NCBI GenBank assembly: GCA_038746605.1
Contig: JBCDKM010000002.1
Location: 124,001 to 188,000 of the forward strand
Reading direction: 5' to 3'
Source: Rubricoccus sp038746605
GTDB taxonomy: Bacteria; Bacteroidota; Rhodothermia; Rhodothermales; Rubricoccaceae
Length of the DNA stretch: 64,000 nt
This document shows positions 33,371-44,245 of this stretch, piece after piece. Position 1 is the first letter of the stretch. Each line of letters begins with the position of its first letter. Position numbers and translations under genes: made by a program. The notes under the pieces were generated by a model that was not told the DNA's origin, searched no databases, and was given only the letters and a program-made list of their open reading frames with translations.

Positions 33371-33392
33371 TCGTACTCCGACCCCACGACCC

Positions 33393-34034
33393 ATGGACTC
33401 CATTTCTCTCATCGCCGCCGAGCCTCGCGAGACCGGCAAAAAGGCGACCAAGGCCACCCGCAACGAGGGCCGCGTGCCCTGCGTGCTTTACGGCCCCTCC
33501 ACCGAGCCCGTGCACTTCTCCGTGCCCACGCTCGACCTCCGCCCGCTCATCCACACCACCGAGACATACCGCGTGGAAGTGAACATGAACGGCGAGGACC
33601 ACGAGGCCATCCTCAAGAACGCCGACTTCCACCCGATCACCGACGAGCCGATCCACGTCGACTTCCTCGCGCTGACCAAGGGCCAGAAGCTCACGCTCAC
33701 CATCCCGATCCAGCTCGACGGCACCGCGCCGGGCGTCAAGTCAGGTGGTCAGCTCGCACAGCCGCTCTACGAGCTCGAGATCCAGAGCCTCCCGAAGGAC
33801 ATCCCCGGCCACGTCTCCATCGACATCTCCACGCTGGAGATCGGCGACTCGCTCCACGTCGGCGACCTCGCGCTCGGCGACTCCGTGGAAGTTCTCACCG
33901 ACCCGGCCCGGACCATCGTCACCATCACCGCCCCGCGCGTCGAGGTGGTCGAGGAGGACGAGGACGGCCTCCTCGGGCTCGGCGCTACCCCTGAGGGCGA
34001 CGACGCCGCACCGGCCGACGGCGACGAGGGCTAA
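33393..34034 (+). CDS. rplY: 50S ribosomal protein L25/general stress protein Ctc
   Basis: 213 residues, the long Ctc-type form: an N-terminal L25 domain that binds 5S rRNA (MDSISLIAAEPRETGKKATK, RVPCVLYGPSTEPVHFSV, NADFHPITDEPIHVDFLAL) and a C-terminal TL5-type domain (GVKSGGQLAQPLYELEIQSL). The tail is acidic (VVEEDEDGLLGLG ... DGDEG), which is usual for this form in Bacteroidota. Placed between prs and pth. Confidence 0.95.
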   Translation: MDSISLIAAEPRETGKKATKATRNEGRVPCVLYGPSTEPVHFSVPTLDLRPLIHTTETYRVEVNMNGEDHEAILKNADFHPITDEPIHVDFLALTKGQKLTLTIPIQLDGTAPGVKSGGQLAQPLYELEIQSLPKDIPGHVSIDISTLEIGDSLHVGDLALGDSVEVLTDPARTIVTITAPRVEVVEEDEDGLLGLGATPEGDDAAPADGDEG

Positions 34035-34055
34035 CCCTCTGCTTCCAGCATCGCG

Positions 34056-34092
34056 CGAGGCGACTCCGGGCACCTGGGGTCGCCTCGTTCCG
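34056..34092 (+). terminator. Hairpin after rplY
   Basis: Nine-bp stem CGAGGCGAC (34056-34064) / GTCGCCTCG (34079-34087) followed by TTCCGTCT. Likely a terminator, though weak in T. Confidence 0.6.
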
Positions 34093-34104
34093 TCTGGCCC
34101 TGCC

Positions 34105-34136
34105 CGCCTCGGTGCTCGTGCGGGCTCACCGAGGCG
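34105..34136. repeat. GCCTCGG palindrome, long-loop copy
   Basis: CGCCTCGGT (34105-34113) and ACCGAGGCG (34128-34136) around a 14-nt loop, between rplY and pth. Confidence 0.75.
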
Positions 34137-34210
34137 CAGGGTTTCGCGCCGCATCCACCCCGCGAGACGCCGGACATCGGTAGGGTGATCGTCCCCGTCT
34201 CTCCTGACTC

Positions 34211-34837
34211 ATGGGCTTCTTTTCCCGTCTCTTCTCGCGAGGCCCCACCACGCCTCCCGCCCGGCCCGAGGCTCTTCTCGTCGGCCTCGGCAATCCCGGG
34301 CCACAATACGCAGGTACGCGCCACAACGTGGGCTTCGCCACCGTGGACCGGCTGGCGGACACGCTTGGCGTGGCGCTCACGGCCCGACTGGACGACGCGC
34401 TGGTAGCCTTCGCACAGGCGCCAGATGGATCGGAGATTCTGCTCGCGAAGCCGCAGACCTACATGAATCGAAGCGGCGGCCCGCTCTCCGCGCTCATGGC
34501 CCGCTACGACGTGCCCGCCGAGCGCATCCTCATCGTCTACGACGACCTCGCGCTAGACGTGGGCGCGCTCCGCCTCCGGCCGAAGGGCGGCGCAGGCGGC
34601 CACAACGGCGTCCAGAGCGTGATCGAGGCCCTCGGCTCCACCGAGTTTCCCCGATTGCGCATCGGCGTGGGGGATAGCTTCGCCCCCGGTCAGCAGGTGG
34701 ACTACGTGCTCTCGCCCTTCTCGGACGACCAGCGCGACGCTGCTGCCGAGGCGGTCGCCCTCGCGTCCGAAGCTGCCCTCGCTTTCGCGACCGACGGCAT
34801 GGACGCCGCCATGAACCGCTACAACCGACGGGCCTAG
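34211..34837 (+). CDS. pth: Peptidyl-tRNA hydrolase
   Basis: 208 residues. Frees tRNA from peptidyl-tRNA dropped by the ribosome. LLVGLGNPGPQYAGTRHNVG carries the catalytic His, and KPQTYMNRSGG and DDLALDVGALRLRPKGGAGG follow, with HNGVQSVIEALG and RLRIGVG. An N-terminal extension of ~20 residues (FFSRLFSRGPTTPPARP) precedes the fold. The ATG at 34211 gives this extension; no closer start exists before LLVGLGN. Confidence 0.95.
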   Translation: MGFFSRLFSRGPTTPPARPEALLVGLGNPGPQYAGTRHNVGFATVDRLADTLGVALTARLDDALVAFAQAPDGSEILLAKPQTYMNRSGGPLSALMARYDVPAERILIVYDDLALDVGALRLRPKGGAGGHNGVQSVIEALGSTEFPRLRIGVGDSFAPGQQVDYVLSPFSDDQRDAAAEAVALASEAALAFATDGMDAAMNRYNRRA

Positions 34838-34898
34838 CGCCCGCCCCTCAGGAGCGCCCCTCCCGAGCTCTCAACCCGACACTCACCCAACCCTTTCG

Positions 34899-37211
<2,313 letters not shown>

Positions 37212-37240
37212 CCGGACTCTTACCCGACGGTTCCGGCCCT

Positions 37241-37287
37241 CGGCACGGCGCCCCGCTTCCGGTTGGAGGCGGGGCGCTGCCGTTTTG
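37241..37287 (+). terminator. Rho-independent terminator after hppA
   Basis: Long stem: CGGCA with TGCCG outside and GCGCCCCGC (37248-37256) with GCGGGGCGC (37269-37277) inside, then CGTTTTGTG. Good intrinsic terminator. Confidence 0.9.
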
Positions 37288-37320
37288 TGCCCACGGAGGC
37301 GCTGGAGGCCTGCCTCCTCC

Positions 37321-37356
37321 CCCGCCTCGGTACCTCCGTGGAGACACCGAGGCGGG
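37321..37356. repeat. GCCTCGG palindrome, long-loop copy
   Basis: CCCGCCTCGG (37321-37330) and CCGAGGCGGG (37347-37356) around 16 nt, 8 nt past the stop of the M16 protease gene. Follows the hppA terminator, so here it serves the opposing gene. Confidence 0.85.
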
Positions 37357-37364
37357 CACAGCGG

Positions 37365-40295
37365 TCAGTCTGTGGCGGCGGCCTCCATCGCGCCCTCCTC
37401 GGGCAGGAGCACCACCTGGACGTACCGGCTCGTGTCGAGGAACCGCTGTGCAGTGGCTTGCACGCTCTCCGGCGTGGCGGCTTGGCGGCGGTCGGTGTCC
37501 GCCAACAGATCCGCCAACGGGGTGTCGTAGCGCGCGGCCTGCGCGAGGAGGCTCTGCCAGTAGCGGTTCTGCTGACGGGCCGTCTCGGCAGAGCGGCGGG
37601 CCCCCTCACGGGCATTCTCCACGAACCGCTCCTCCGGCCCCTGGGTCTTGACCTCCTCGACGGCCCCCATCACGGCGCCGATGAGTTCATCTACTCGGCC
37701 GGGGTCGGTACCGAATCCGATGGTGAGACGGTACGTCGGGACAGGCTCGCGCGAGACCGACGGCGAGGCGCGGACGAAGTAGACGCCCCCGAGCTCTTCG
37801 CGCAGCTCCTCGCGGAGACGTGTCTGGAGCACCTCGCCGAGGACACGCATCGCGCTGGTGGTCTCCAGGGAGTAAGCGTCCAGTTCACCGTGGAACGTGA
37901 TCTGGACCTCTGCCTTCGGCTCCACGCCACGCCTCACGGTCTTCTCAATCACGCCCTCCGGCGCCCGCACGCCGATATCGCGCGGCTCGTCGGTGCGGTC
38001 CAGCGTCGGGAGGGTGGCGAGGTACTGCGTGGCATAGGTCCGCACCGCCTCCAGGTCCACGTTTCCGACGAGCACGAACGTGAAGTCATCGAAATCCGCG
38101 AAGCGCTCGCGGTAGACGTCCAGAGAGGCCGCGAGGTCCTGCCGGTTCACGAGGTCCATGGAAAGCGGCTCGCGGCGCGGGTGGTAGTCCGCGAGCGTGA
38201 CCGAAACCGTATCGCGGAACGCGCCTTCCGGGCTTGCGCCCATGTTGGCGAAGAAAGCCCCCAGTTGGTTGCGGAGCGTCGTCAGTGCGGCCGGGTCCTC
38301 GCGGGGTGCGGTCGCGTAGAGATGGACGAGTTGGAACAGCGTCTCCAGATCGTCTGGCGAGGCGGACCCGGTGAAGCCCTCCTCGCGCTCTGTAAGTGTG
38401 GGCCGCACCGCCACTACCTGCCCAGCGAGCTTTTTGCCCAGTGCCACCGCGTCGAACGATCCGACACCGCCCTCGCTCACGATGGAAGTCGCGAAGTTGG
38501 TGACACGGTACGTGTCGAGGTCGAGCAGCGAGGTGCCGCCGGGGCTGAACGCGGTCATCAGCACCTCGTCCGCCTTGAAGTCGGTCGGCTTGACCAGGAC
38601 GCGAACCCCGTTGGAGAGCACCATCTCGGTGACGCCGTTGGCCTCGTCCCAGACCGACTCGCTCACGACGGAGCCGGGCTCAGGAAGCTCCGCGAGGAGC
38701 GGCCCATCCGTCATCGCATCCTCGTAGGGTTCGAGATCCTTCTCCGCGACGGCGTCGAGCACGGCGGCTAGCTCCGCCTCGGTGGGCAGCACGAGGCCCT
38801 CGGTCTCGGCGAGGCTCACGCTGACGACGCGATTCTCGGTCTGGAGCAGGGCCTCAGCCACGGCGTTGACTTCGTCCAACGTGATAGTCGGCAAGAGGGC
38901 ACGCGTCAACTCCGCGCGGCGCTCGGTGCTCGGCATCGTGTCTCCTTCGAGGTACTGGCTCACCAGTGCCATCGCGAAGCGGCTGGAAGGGGTGTTGTCT
39001 TTCTCCGCAAGCTGTCGCTCGATCCCCCGCAGGAGGTCGGCCTGTTGGCGCTCGAACTCGCCCGTCGTGAACCCGAAGCGGCGGACCCGCTCGGCCTCGG
39101 TCACGAGGGCGTCCAGCGCGGGGAGCGTGCCTGTCTCTGGCATGAGCGCGAGCAGGTTCGCAAAGCCCACCGTCCGAAACCCGCCACCGATGCCCGCGAC
39201 GCCAATCGCGAACGGAGCGTCCTCGCCTCGCGCGAGTTCCCCGAGGCGCTCATTGAGCATTCCCGTGAAGAGGCCCCGCACGAGACCCTCGCGGAAGTCC
39301 TCGACGGTCTGCGTGGGGCTCGGTGTGCTCTTGAACTGGACCGAGACCTGCGAGCGCGGAAGCTCGGGGTCCGCTGAGACGACGTACCGTGTCTCTTCGT
39401 GCATAGGCACGCTGTAGACGACTCGCTCGGGTGCATCGGCGGGGTTTGTGAGGTCCGCGAATCGCGCCCGGATCATGCCCTCTACGGCATCTACGTCCAC
39501 GTCACCCACGACGACGACGGCCATCAGGTCTGGCCGGTACCAGTCCTCGTAGAAGTCCCGGAGGCGCTGGGCGGGAGCAGTCTCCAGCACCTCAGTCTTG
39601 CCGATGGGCAGACGCTCCGCATAGCGCGACCCCGCGAGGAGCACCGGCAACTGCTCGCGCTGGACGCGCCCGCCCGCGCCCTGGCGCAGCCGCCACTCCT
39701 CCACCACGACCCCCCTCTCCTTCTCGACTTCCTCCTCGGAGATGGTAACGGATCCCGCCCACTCGCGGAGCACGTCGAGGCCGGTGGTGAACATTGCCGA
39801 GGAGTCCGTCGGGACCTGGAGCATGTAGACCGTTTCGTCGAACGAGGTGTAGGCGTTGACGTCTGGCCCGAAGCGCATCCCGGTGCTTTCGAGGTACTGC
39901 ACCAACTCCTGCTCGGGGAAGTTCTCGGTCCCGTTGAACGCCATGTGCTCCAGCATGTGAGCGAGGCCTTGCTGGTCGTCCTCCTCCAGGAGGCTCCCCG
40001 CGTTGACCGCCAGGCGAAGCTCAGCGCGATTCTCGGGCTCCGTGTTGCGGAGGACGTAGTAGGTCAAGCCGTTCTCCAGCGTCCCCATTCGAACCCCCGG
40101 GTCGGTCCCGATGGGCGTTTCGAGATCGGCGGCAGCGGCGTCTTCCATGGCCGCTCTCATCGCGTCCGGCTCCGCTTCGTTTGCTGCGGCAGCGGCGTCG
40201 GGGATGGCGGGGGGAGGCGGTGCGGAAGGCTGCGTGGAGGAGCACCCGCCGGTGGCGAGAACCAGCGCGAGGCTCAAGGGCAACAGTCGATTCAT
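37365..40295 (-). CDS. M16 family zinc peptidase, two-domain lipoprotein
   Basis: 976 residues. Lipobox signal (LALVLATGGCSS, Cys18) and a Pro/Ala-rich spacer lead to the first M16 half with the inverted zinc motif HMLEH in GLAHMLEHMAFNGTENFPE (~residues 113-117) and the distal Glu in EKERGVVVEEWR. The second, inactive M16 half (~560-960) has no HxxEH, as in typical pitrilysin-type pairs. Such periplasmic or surface-anchored M16 proteases degrade peptides and signal-peptide fragments. A short CATGT/ACATG inverted repeat at 40346-40360 lies upstream of the start. Confidence 0.92.
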   Translation of the reverse strand: MNRLLPLSLALVLATGGCSSTQPSAPPPPAIPDAAAAANEAEPDAMRAAMEDAAAADLETPIGTDPGVRMGTLENGLTYYVLRNTEPENRAELRLAVNAGSLLEEDDQQGLAHMLEHMAFNGTENFPEQELVQYLESTGMRFGPDVNAYTSFDETVYMLQVPTDSSAMFTTGLDVLREWAGSVTISEEEVEKERGVVVEEWRLRQGAGGRVQREQLPVLLAGSRYAERLPIGKTEVLETAPAQRLRDFYEDWYRPDLMAVVVVGDVDVDAVEGMIRARFADLTNPADAPERVVYSVPMHEETRYVVSADPELPRSQVSVQFKSTPSPTQTVEDFREGLVRGLFTGMLNERLGELARGEDAPFAIGVAGIGGGFRTVGFANLLALMPETGTLPALDALVTEAERVRRFGFTTGEFERQQADLLRGIERQLAEKDNTPSSRFAMALVSQYLEGDTMPSTERRAELTRALLPTITLDEVNAVAEALLQTENRVVSVSLAETEGLVLPTEAELAAVLDAVAEKDLEPYEDAMTDGPLLAELPEPGSVVSESVWDEANGVTEMVLSNGVRVLVKPTDFKADEVLMTAFSPGGTSLLDLDTYRVTNFATSIVSEGGVGSFDAVALGKKLAGQVVAVRPTLTEREEGFTGSASPDDLETLFQLVHLYATAPREDPAALTTLRNQLGAFFANMGASPEGAFRDTVSVTLADYHPRREPLSMDLVNRQDLAASLDVYRERFADFDDFTFVLVGNVDLEAVRTYATQYLATLPTLDRTDEPRDIGVRAPEGVIEKTVRRGVEPKAEVQITFHGELDAYSLETTSAMRVLGEVLQTRLREELREELGGVYFVRASPSVSREPVPTYRLTIGFGTDPGRVDELIGAVMGAVEEVKTQGPEERFVENAREGARRSAETARQQNRYWQSLLAQAARYDTPLADLLADTDRRQAATPESVQATAQRFLDTSRYVQVVLLPEEGAMEAAATD

Positions 40296-40403
40296 GGGTG
40301 TAGCGATGGTGGAGGGCGAGAATCTAGGTCCACAGGACCCACGTGCATGTTCAAGACATGTCGGTTTCTGGCTTCTATAGCAAGCGGGGCCATCTCAGGT
40401 CTG

Positions 40404-40425
40404 CCCGCCTCGGTACCGAGGCGGA
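40404..40425. repeat. GCCTCGG palindrome in a divergent gap
   Basis: CCCGCCTCGG / CCGAGGCGGA with a 2-nt centre, between the divergent M16 protease and E2 genes. Confidence 0.82.
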
Positions 40426-40550
40426 CCGAATGAACGAAGTGCCGTGGGGTGTTTCGAGAGACGCCAGCCGACCTGGCGGGTTCTGGAGCCGCCGTCTTCA
40501 CCGCTTGCTCGGCAGCGCTTCCACGAAAGGCGGCGTAGCCTCTTCCCCCG

Positions 40551-40558
40551 TACCTTTG
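40551..40558 (+). promoter_or_regulatory. Bacteroidota -7 element before the E2 gene
   Basis: TACCTTTG matches TAnnTTTG exactly, 26 nt before the ATG. A -33 TTTG is not evident at the usual distance. Confidence 0.6.
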
Positions 40559-40583
40559 CGCCCCCTCCGCACCCCCTCCCGAA

Positions 40584-42539
40584 ATGGCTCGCGTCGATGT
40601 CGTCATGCCCAAAATGGGCGAAAGTGTCATGGAAGGCACTGTTCTCGAATGGAAGAAGGCCGTCGGCGAGATAGTCGAGCCGGACGAGACGCTCCTGGAG
40701 ATCTCGACCGACAAGGTCGACTCCGAGGTCCCCTCTCCCGCGGGCGGACGCCTCGTCGAGATCCTCGTCGAGGAGAACGACACGGTGGACGTGGGCACGC
40801 CCATCGCGGTGATCGAGACCGACGTGGACGCACCGATGGGCGGCAACGGCACATCCCCTGACGCGGGCGACGATGCTGTGGAGGCCCAGCCCTCTCCCGC
40901 TGAGGAGTCTGTCCCGATGCCGGAGCCGGTCGTCTCAACACCCGAACCCGTACCTCCGTCGGCGCAGGCCGAGGCGGCCGCTCCGGCGCCACCGGCGCAA
41001 GACGCCCCCACGGGTGGCGGCGTCGAGGTGGTGATGCCCAAGATGGGCGAGAGCGTGATGGAGGGCACCGTCCTTGAATGGAAGAAGTCCATCGGGGACG
41101 AGGTCGAGTTGGACGAGACGCTGCTTGAGATCTCGACCGACAAGGTCGACTCCGAGGTCCCCTCTCCTGCTGCGGGCACCCTCGTGCAGATTCTCGTGGA
41201 GGAGGGCGAGACGGTAGACGTGGGCGCGCCCATCGCGATCATCGGCTCCGCCGCGGAGGGTGCAGTGGAGACGCCGTCCGCCCCGCCCGTCGCGGAGTCC
41301 TCCCCCGAGGCTGCCGAGGCGGAGCCTCCCGCCTCGGGCGACGGCTCGGCGGGGTCGCCCCCGGCTCCTGCAGAAAAGAGCTACGGTTTCTCCGGCCAGC
41401 CGGGAGGCCCCGGACTGGCGACGCCCGCCACGCAGAGCACCGAGGGCGGAGACGGCGGCCCGATCCCACGCCGCGACGATGACGGCAACTTCTACTCTCC
41501 GCTCGTCCGCTCCATCGCCGAGGCGGAGGGCATCTCGCTCGCGGAGCTTCAGGGCATCCAGGGCACCGGCACGGATGGCCGCGTCAGCAAAGCCGACGTA
41601 ATGGGCTACCTCGAATCGCGCGGTGCAGCGCCAGAGGTGGCACCCCGGATGTCGCCACCTCAGCCGGGCGCGCCTGCTGCGCCACAGCCCGTTGCGCCCG
41701 TTCAGCCTACGGCGCCCCAGCCCGCTGCACCGGCCCCACAGCCCGTCGCGCAACAGGCGGCTCCGAAGGGGACACCCGCACCCTCGCGCGCTCCGGCTCC
41801 TGCCCCTTCCTCCGCCCCGGGCGACGACGTGGAGGTCATCCACATGGACCGGATGCGGCAGCTCATCGCGGAGCACATGACGCGCTCCAAGGCCACGAGC
41901 GCGCACGTGACCAGCTTCGCAGAGATCGACGTGACGGGCCTCGTGCAGCACCGGAACGCGCACAAGGCGGAGTTCCAGGCGCGTGAGGGGGTCAAGCTGA
42001 CCTTCACGCCGTACTTCGTCCACGCCGCCGTGGAGCCGTTGCGGGCGCATCCACTGCTCAACGCCTCGGTGGAGGGGAACGAGATCCATGTCAAGAAGGC
42101 ATTCCACATCGGGATCGCCGTCGCGATTGGCACGAAGGGCCTGCTGGTGCCTGTCGTGCGCAACGCAGGACAGCAGAACCTGACTGGCCTCACGCACACC
42201 ATCGCGGATCTAGCGGAGCGGACACGAGGCAAGAAGCTGCAGCCGGACGAACTCCAGGGCGGCACCTTCACCCTCACCAACGTGGGCAGCCTCGGCAGCC
42301 TCATGGGCACACCGATCATCAACCAGCCGCAGGTCGCGATCCTGTCGCCGGGTGCCATCGTGAAGCGGCCGGTCGTGATGGAAGATCCAAACCTGGGCGA
42401 CATCATCGCGATTCGCCACATGATGTACGTCTCACTCAGCTACGACCACCGCATCATCGACGGCTCGATGGCAGCGAGCTTCCTCGCGAGCTACCGCCAC
42501 TCGCTAGAGTCCATCGACAAAGACAGCCAACTGTTCTAG
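40584..42539 (+). CDS. Dihydrolipoamide acyltransferase (E2) of a 2-oxo-acid dehydrogenase, two lipoyl domains
   Basis: 651 residues. Two lipoyl domains (~1-80 and ~148-228), each with STDKVDSEVPSP whose Lys (44 and ~188) is lipoylated. Ala/Pro-rich linkers separate them, then a peripheral subunit-binding domain (YSPLVRSIAEAEGISLAELQ, GTGTDGRVSKADV, ~308-345). The catalytic domain (~425-651) ends with SLSYDHRIIDGSMAASFLAS, holding the active His and Asp. Could be the 2-oxoglutarate, pyruvate or branched-chain enzyme; the MGESVMEG lipoyl start leans to 2-oxoglutarate or branched-chain. No E1 or E3 gene is adjacent. Confidence 0.92.
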   Translation: MARVDVVMPKMGESVMEGTVLEWKKAVGEIVEPDETLLEISTDKVDSEVPSPAGGRLVEILVEENDTVDVGTPIAVIETDVDAPMGGNGTSPDAGDDAVEAQPSPAEESVPMPEPVVSTPEPVPPSAQAEAAAPAPPAQDAPTGGGVEVVMPKMGESVMEGTVLEWKKSIGDEVELDETLLEISTDKVDSEVPSPAAGTLVQILVEEGETVDVGAPIAIIGSAAEGAVETPSAPPVAESSPEAAEAEPPASGDGSAGSPPAPAEKSYGFSGQPGGPGLATPATQSTEGGDGGPIPRRDDDGNFYSPLVRSIAEAEGISLAELQGIQGTGTDGRVSKADVMGYLESRGAAPEVAPRMSPPQPGAPAAPQPVAPVQPTAPQPAAPAPQPVAQQAAPKGTPAPSRAPAPAPSSAPGDDVEVIHMDRMRQLIAEHMTRSKATSAHVTSFAEIDVTGLVQHRNAHKAEFQAREGVKLTFTPYFVHAAVEPLRAHPLLNASVEGNEIHVKKAFHIGIAVAIGTKGLLVPVVRNAGQQNLTGLTHTIADLAERTRGKKLQPDELQGGTFTLTNVGSLGSLMGTPIINQPQVAILSPGAIVKRPVVMEDPNLGDIIAIRHMMYVSLSYDHRIIDGSMAASFLASYRHSLESIDKDSQLF

Positions 42540-42561
42540 CGGCGACCGTGCCCCGCCCTCC

Positions 42562-42599
42562 CCGTCCCCGATGGCTCCGGCTGTCGGGGACGGTCTTTT
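42562..42599 (+). terminator. Rho-independent terminator after the E2 gene
   Basis: Ten-bp stem CCGTCCCCGA (42562-42571) / TCGGGGACGG (42584-42593), then TCTTTT. Strong intrinsic terminator. Confidence 0.92.
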
Positions 42600-42635
42600 G
42601 TGGGGACTGGGAGTCCGCCACCCATCCCGGGTCTG

Positions 42636-42735
42636 CCCGCCTCGGGGAGGGCTTCGGGGGAGTGAAGGGAAGACCTCAGCGCGCCGAAGGCTGAAACGAC
42701 CTTCCCGTGTGTCTCCGTCCACTCCCCGAGGCGGG
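42636..42735. repeat. GCCTCGG palindrome with a 72-nt loop
   Basis: CCCGCCTCGGGGAG (42636-42649) and CTCCCCGAGGCGGG (42722-42735) are 14-nt perfect arms. The interior has further pairing (GGGAAG with CTTCCC; CAGC with GCTG), giving a branched hairpin. It ends 5 nt before the ZIP-gene stop. Confidence 0.8.
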
Positions 42736-42740
42736 GGCGG

Positions 42741-43535
42741 TCAGTGGGCCTCCAGTAGAAGAAGCGAGGCCATCAGCGCGATCCCGAGGAGGATCATCAC
42801 GAGTTGGCCCACGGCCTTCGTCGCCGGGTAGCTGTGGCGGCGGTTCAGTTCTGGGATGAGATCGCTTCCCGCGACGTACAGGAACGCACCCGCCGTGATC
42901 GGCAGCAACCACCGATCCAACCCGCTGCCGCCGAGCGCGAGGACGGCCAGCGCTCCGGGGAGCGTCGCGAGGCCCGCCAGGAAGTTGAGGCCCAGGGCGC
43001 GGCGCGGCGTCAGACCCGCGTACACCAGGACACCGAAGTTGCCGATCTGCTGCGGCACCTCGTGCGCCATCACGCCGAGCGTCGTCACCACGCCCGCCTC
43101 GATGGAAATGCTGTACGCCGCGGCCACCACGGCCCCGTCGATGAGGTGATGCGCGATGGTGCCCACGATGATCATCGGCGCGAGAGGCTCGGCATGCGAA
43201 GGGCTGTGGTGATCATGGACGTGACCTGCTGCCCCCTCGATGGCCTCCGGCGCACCGTGCTGGTGCTGCCAGTGGAGAAACTTTTCGAGCATGAAGAACG
43301 CCACCACGCCGCTCAGCACGAGAAGCCCCGTTCGCGGCCCCTCGCCGAGCGTCTCGTACGCTTCTGGAATCAGGTGCAAGAGCGCCCCGCCCAGCATCGC
43401 GCCGACGGCGAACGCGACGAGGAGAAAGAGGACGTGCTGAAGCCGCTTCGGCCCGAGCGAGAGCGTGACGACGCCCGCCAGCGAGACGAGCGCGATGAGG
43501 AAAACGCTGCCTAGCGCGTACGCCCAGATGGTCAT
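42741..43535 (-). CDS. ZIP family divalent-metal transporter
   Basis: 264 residues from the ATG at 43535, eight helices. Metal-site helices: AHHLIDGAVVAAAYSISIEA (HxxxD) and VMAHEVPQQIGNFGVLVYAG (HExxQ). The His-rich loop HWQHQHGAPEAIEGAAGHVH between helices III and IV is a usual metal-sensing loop. Imports zinc or related metal into the cytoplasm by family analogy; the metal is not determined. A lower-confidence GTG-type start at 43604 would add a short hydrophilic tail. Confidence 0.9.
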   Translation of the reverse strand: MTIWAYALGSVFLIALVSLAGVVTLSLGPKRLQHVLFLLVAFAVGAMLGGALLHLIPEAYETLGEGPRTGLLVLSGVVAFFMLEKFLHWQHQHGAPEAIEGAAGHVHDHHSPSHAEPLAPMIIVGTIAHHLIDGAVVAAAYSISIEAGVVTTLGVMAHEVPQQIGNFGVLVYAGLTPRRALGLNFLAGLATLPGALAVLALGGSGLDRWLLPITAGAFLYVAGSDLIPELNRRHSYPATKAVGQLVMILLGIALMASLLLLEAH

Positions 43536-43802
43536 GCGTGCAGCAGGATCGGGGGAAGCGTCAGGCCCAGCGTTCTCCCGTTCCGCGTACTGGTCGGGGG
43601 CCAAGAGAGCCCGACGACCATCTCATCACGGCCAGGCCGTCTATGGCAGAGGGAATCCTTCGTGGTGGAGAGAGCAGACACGGCCAGTCGAGAAGTGCGG
43701 CGGGAGCGCGGCGCCCAGCATGGCGGCTCGCGATCCTCGGCCGGAAGTCTACCGACGAGGCAGCCCCTCTGATTGAGAACCGACGACCGAGAAGCGCCGG
43801 TC

Positions 43803-44129
43803 TCAGTTCGCCATGAGAGGGGGCCCGTCATCCACAACGGTCACGTCCTGCACTGCGAACCAGCCCTCATTCTCTGTCCCGGCCGAGTTGGTGTACGGGA
43901 CCGGCTCACCGGGCTCTCCATCCGGTCCGGGCGGCCCTTGCAGCGGCTCGATGTCCACGACGTAGACGAGATCTTTCTTGATCTCCTTGCCCGCCGCGTC
44001 GGTGCCCACGGGAACGCCCGCGGCAGCATCCGCGACGCGTCCCGAGAGCGCCCCGAGGAGGTGGCCCTCGCGCGTGTACAGGTGAACGCGGACCGTCTTG
44101 CCGACGAGGTGGTAGTTGGGAGTGTCCAT
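43803..44129 (-). CDS. Small protein of unknown function
   Basis: 108 residues from the ATG at 44129 (MDTPNYHLVGKTVRVHLYTR). A short beta-rich fold (GHLLGALSGRVADAAAG, KDLVYVVDIEPLQGPPGPD) and the QDVTVVDDG tail suggest a small barrel, but no family is recognised. A palindrome lies upstream. The 267 nt between it and the ZIP gene hold no clear gene. Confidence 0.55.
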   Translation of the reverse strand: MDTPNYHLVGKTVRVHLYTREGHLLGALSGRVADAAAGVPVGTDAAGKEIKKDLVYVVDIEPLQGPPGPDGEPGEPVPYTNSAGTENEGWFAVQDVTVVDDGPPLMAN

Positions 44130-44164
44130 GCGCCGTCTACGCCGGTGGTGCCGTTCGGCTCCCT

Positions 44165-44185
44165 CCGCCTCGGCACCGAGGCGGG
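44165..44185. repeat. GCCTCGG palindrome in a divergent gap
   Basis: CCGCCTCGG / CCGAGGCGGG, between the 108-residue gene and the aminotransferase gene. Confidence 0.82.
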
Positions 44186-44233
44186 CACACTCGGGTCGTG
44201 GCGCCTTCGGGGTCACTCTGCGTGCCTCGCCCG

Positions 44234-44241
44234 TAGTTTTC
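44234..44241 (+). promoter_or_regulatory. -7-like element almost abutting the aminotransferase start
   Basis: TAGTTTTC, 4 nt from the ATG at 44246. If it is the -7 element, the transcript would be essentially leaderless. Confidence 0.45.
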
Positions 44242-44245
44242 GGCT

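Noticed and set aside
31991..33463. Upstream extension of the racemase frame
   Set aside because: It would be antisense to tRNA-Gln and prs. Racemase homology starts at the ATG at 31990.
40346..40360. CATGT-TCAAG-ACATG upstream of the M16 protease
   Set aside because: Five-bp arms are too short to claim an operator without a second copy, although it shares CATGTTCAA with the fic region.
41312..41338. Inverted CCGAGGCGG ... CCGCCTCGG in the E2 linker
   Set aside because: Arms are in the reverse orientation and lie in an Ala/Glu/Pro linker whose codon bias makes such words; not counted as a family member.
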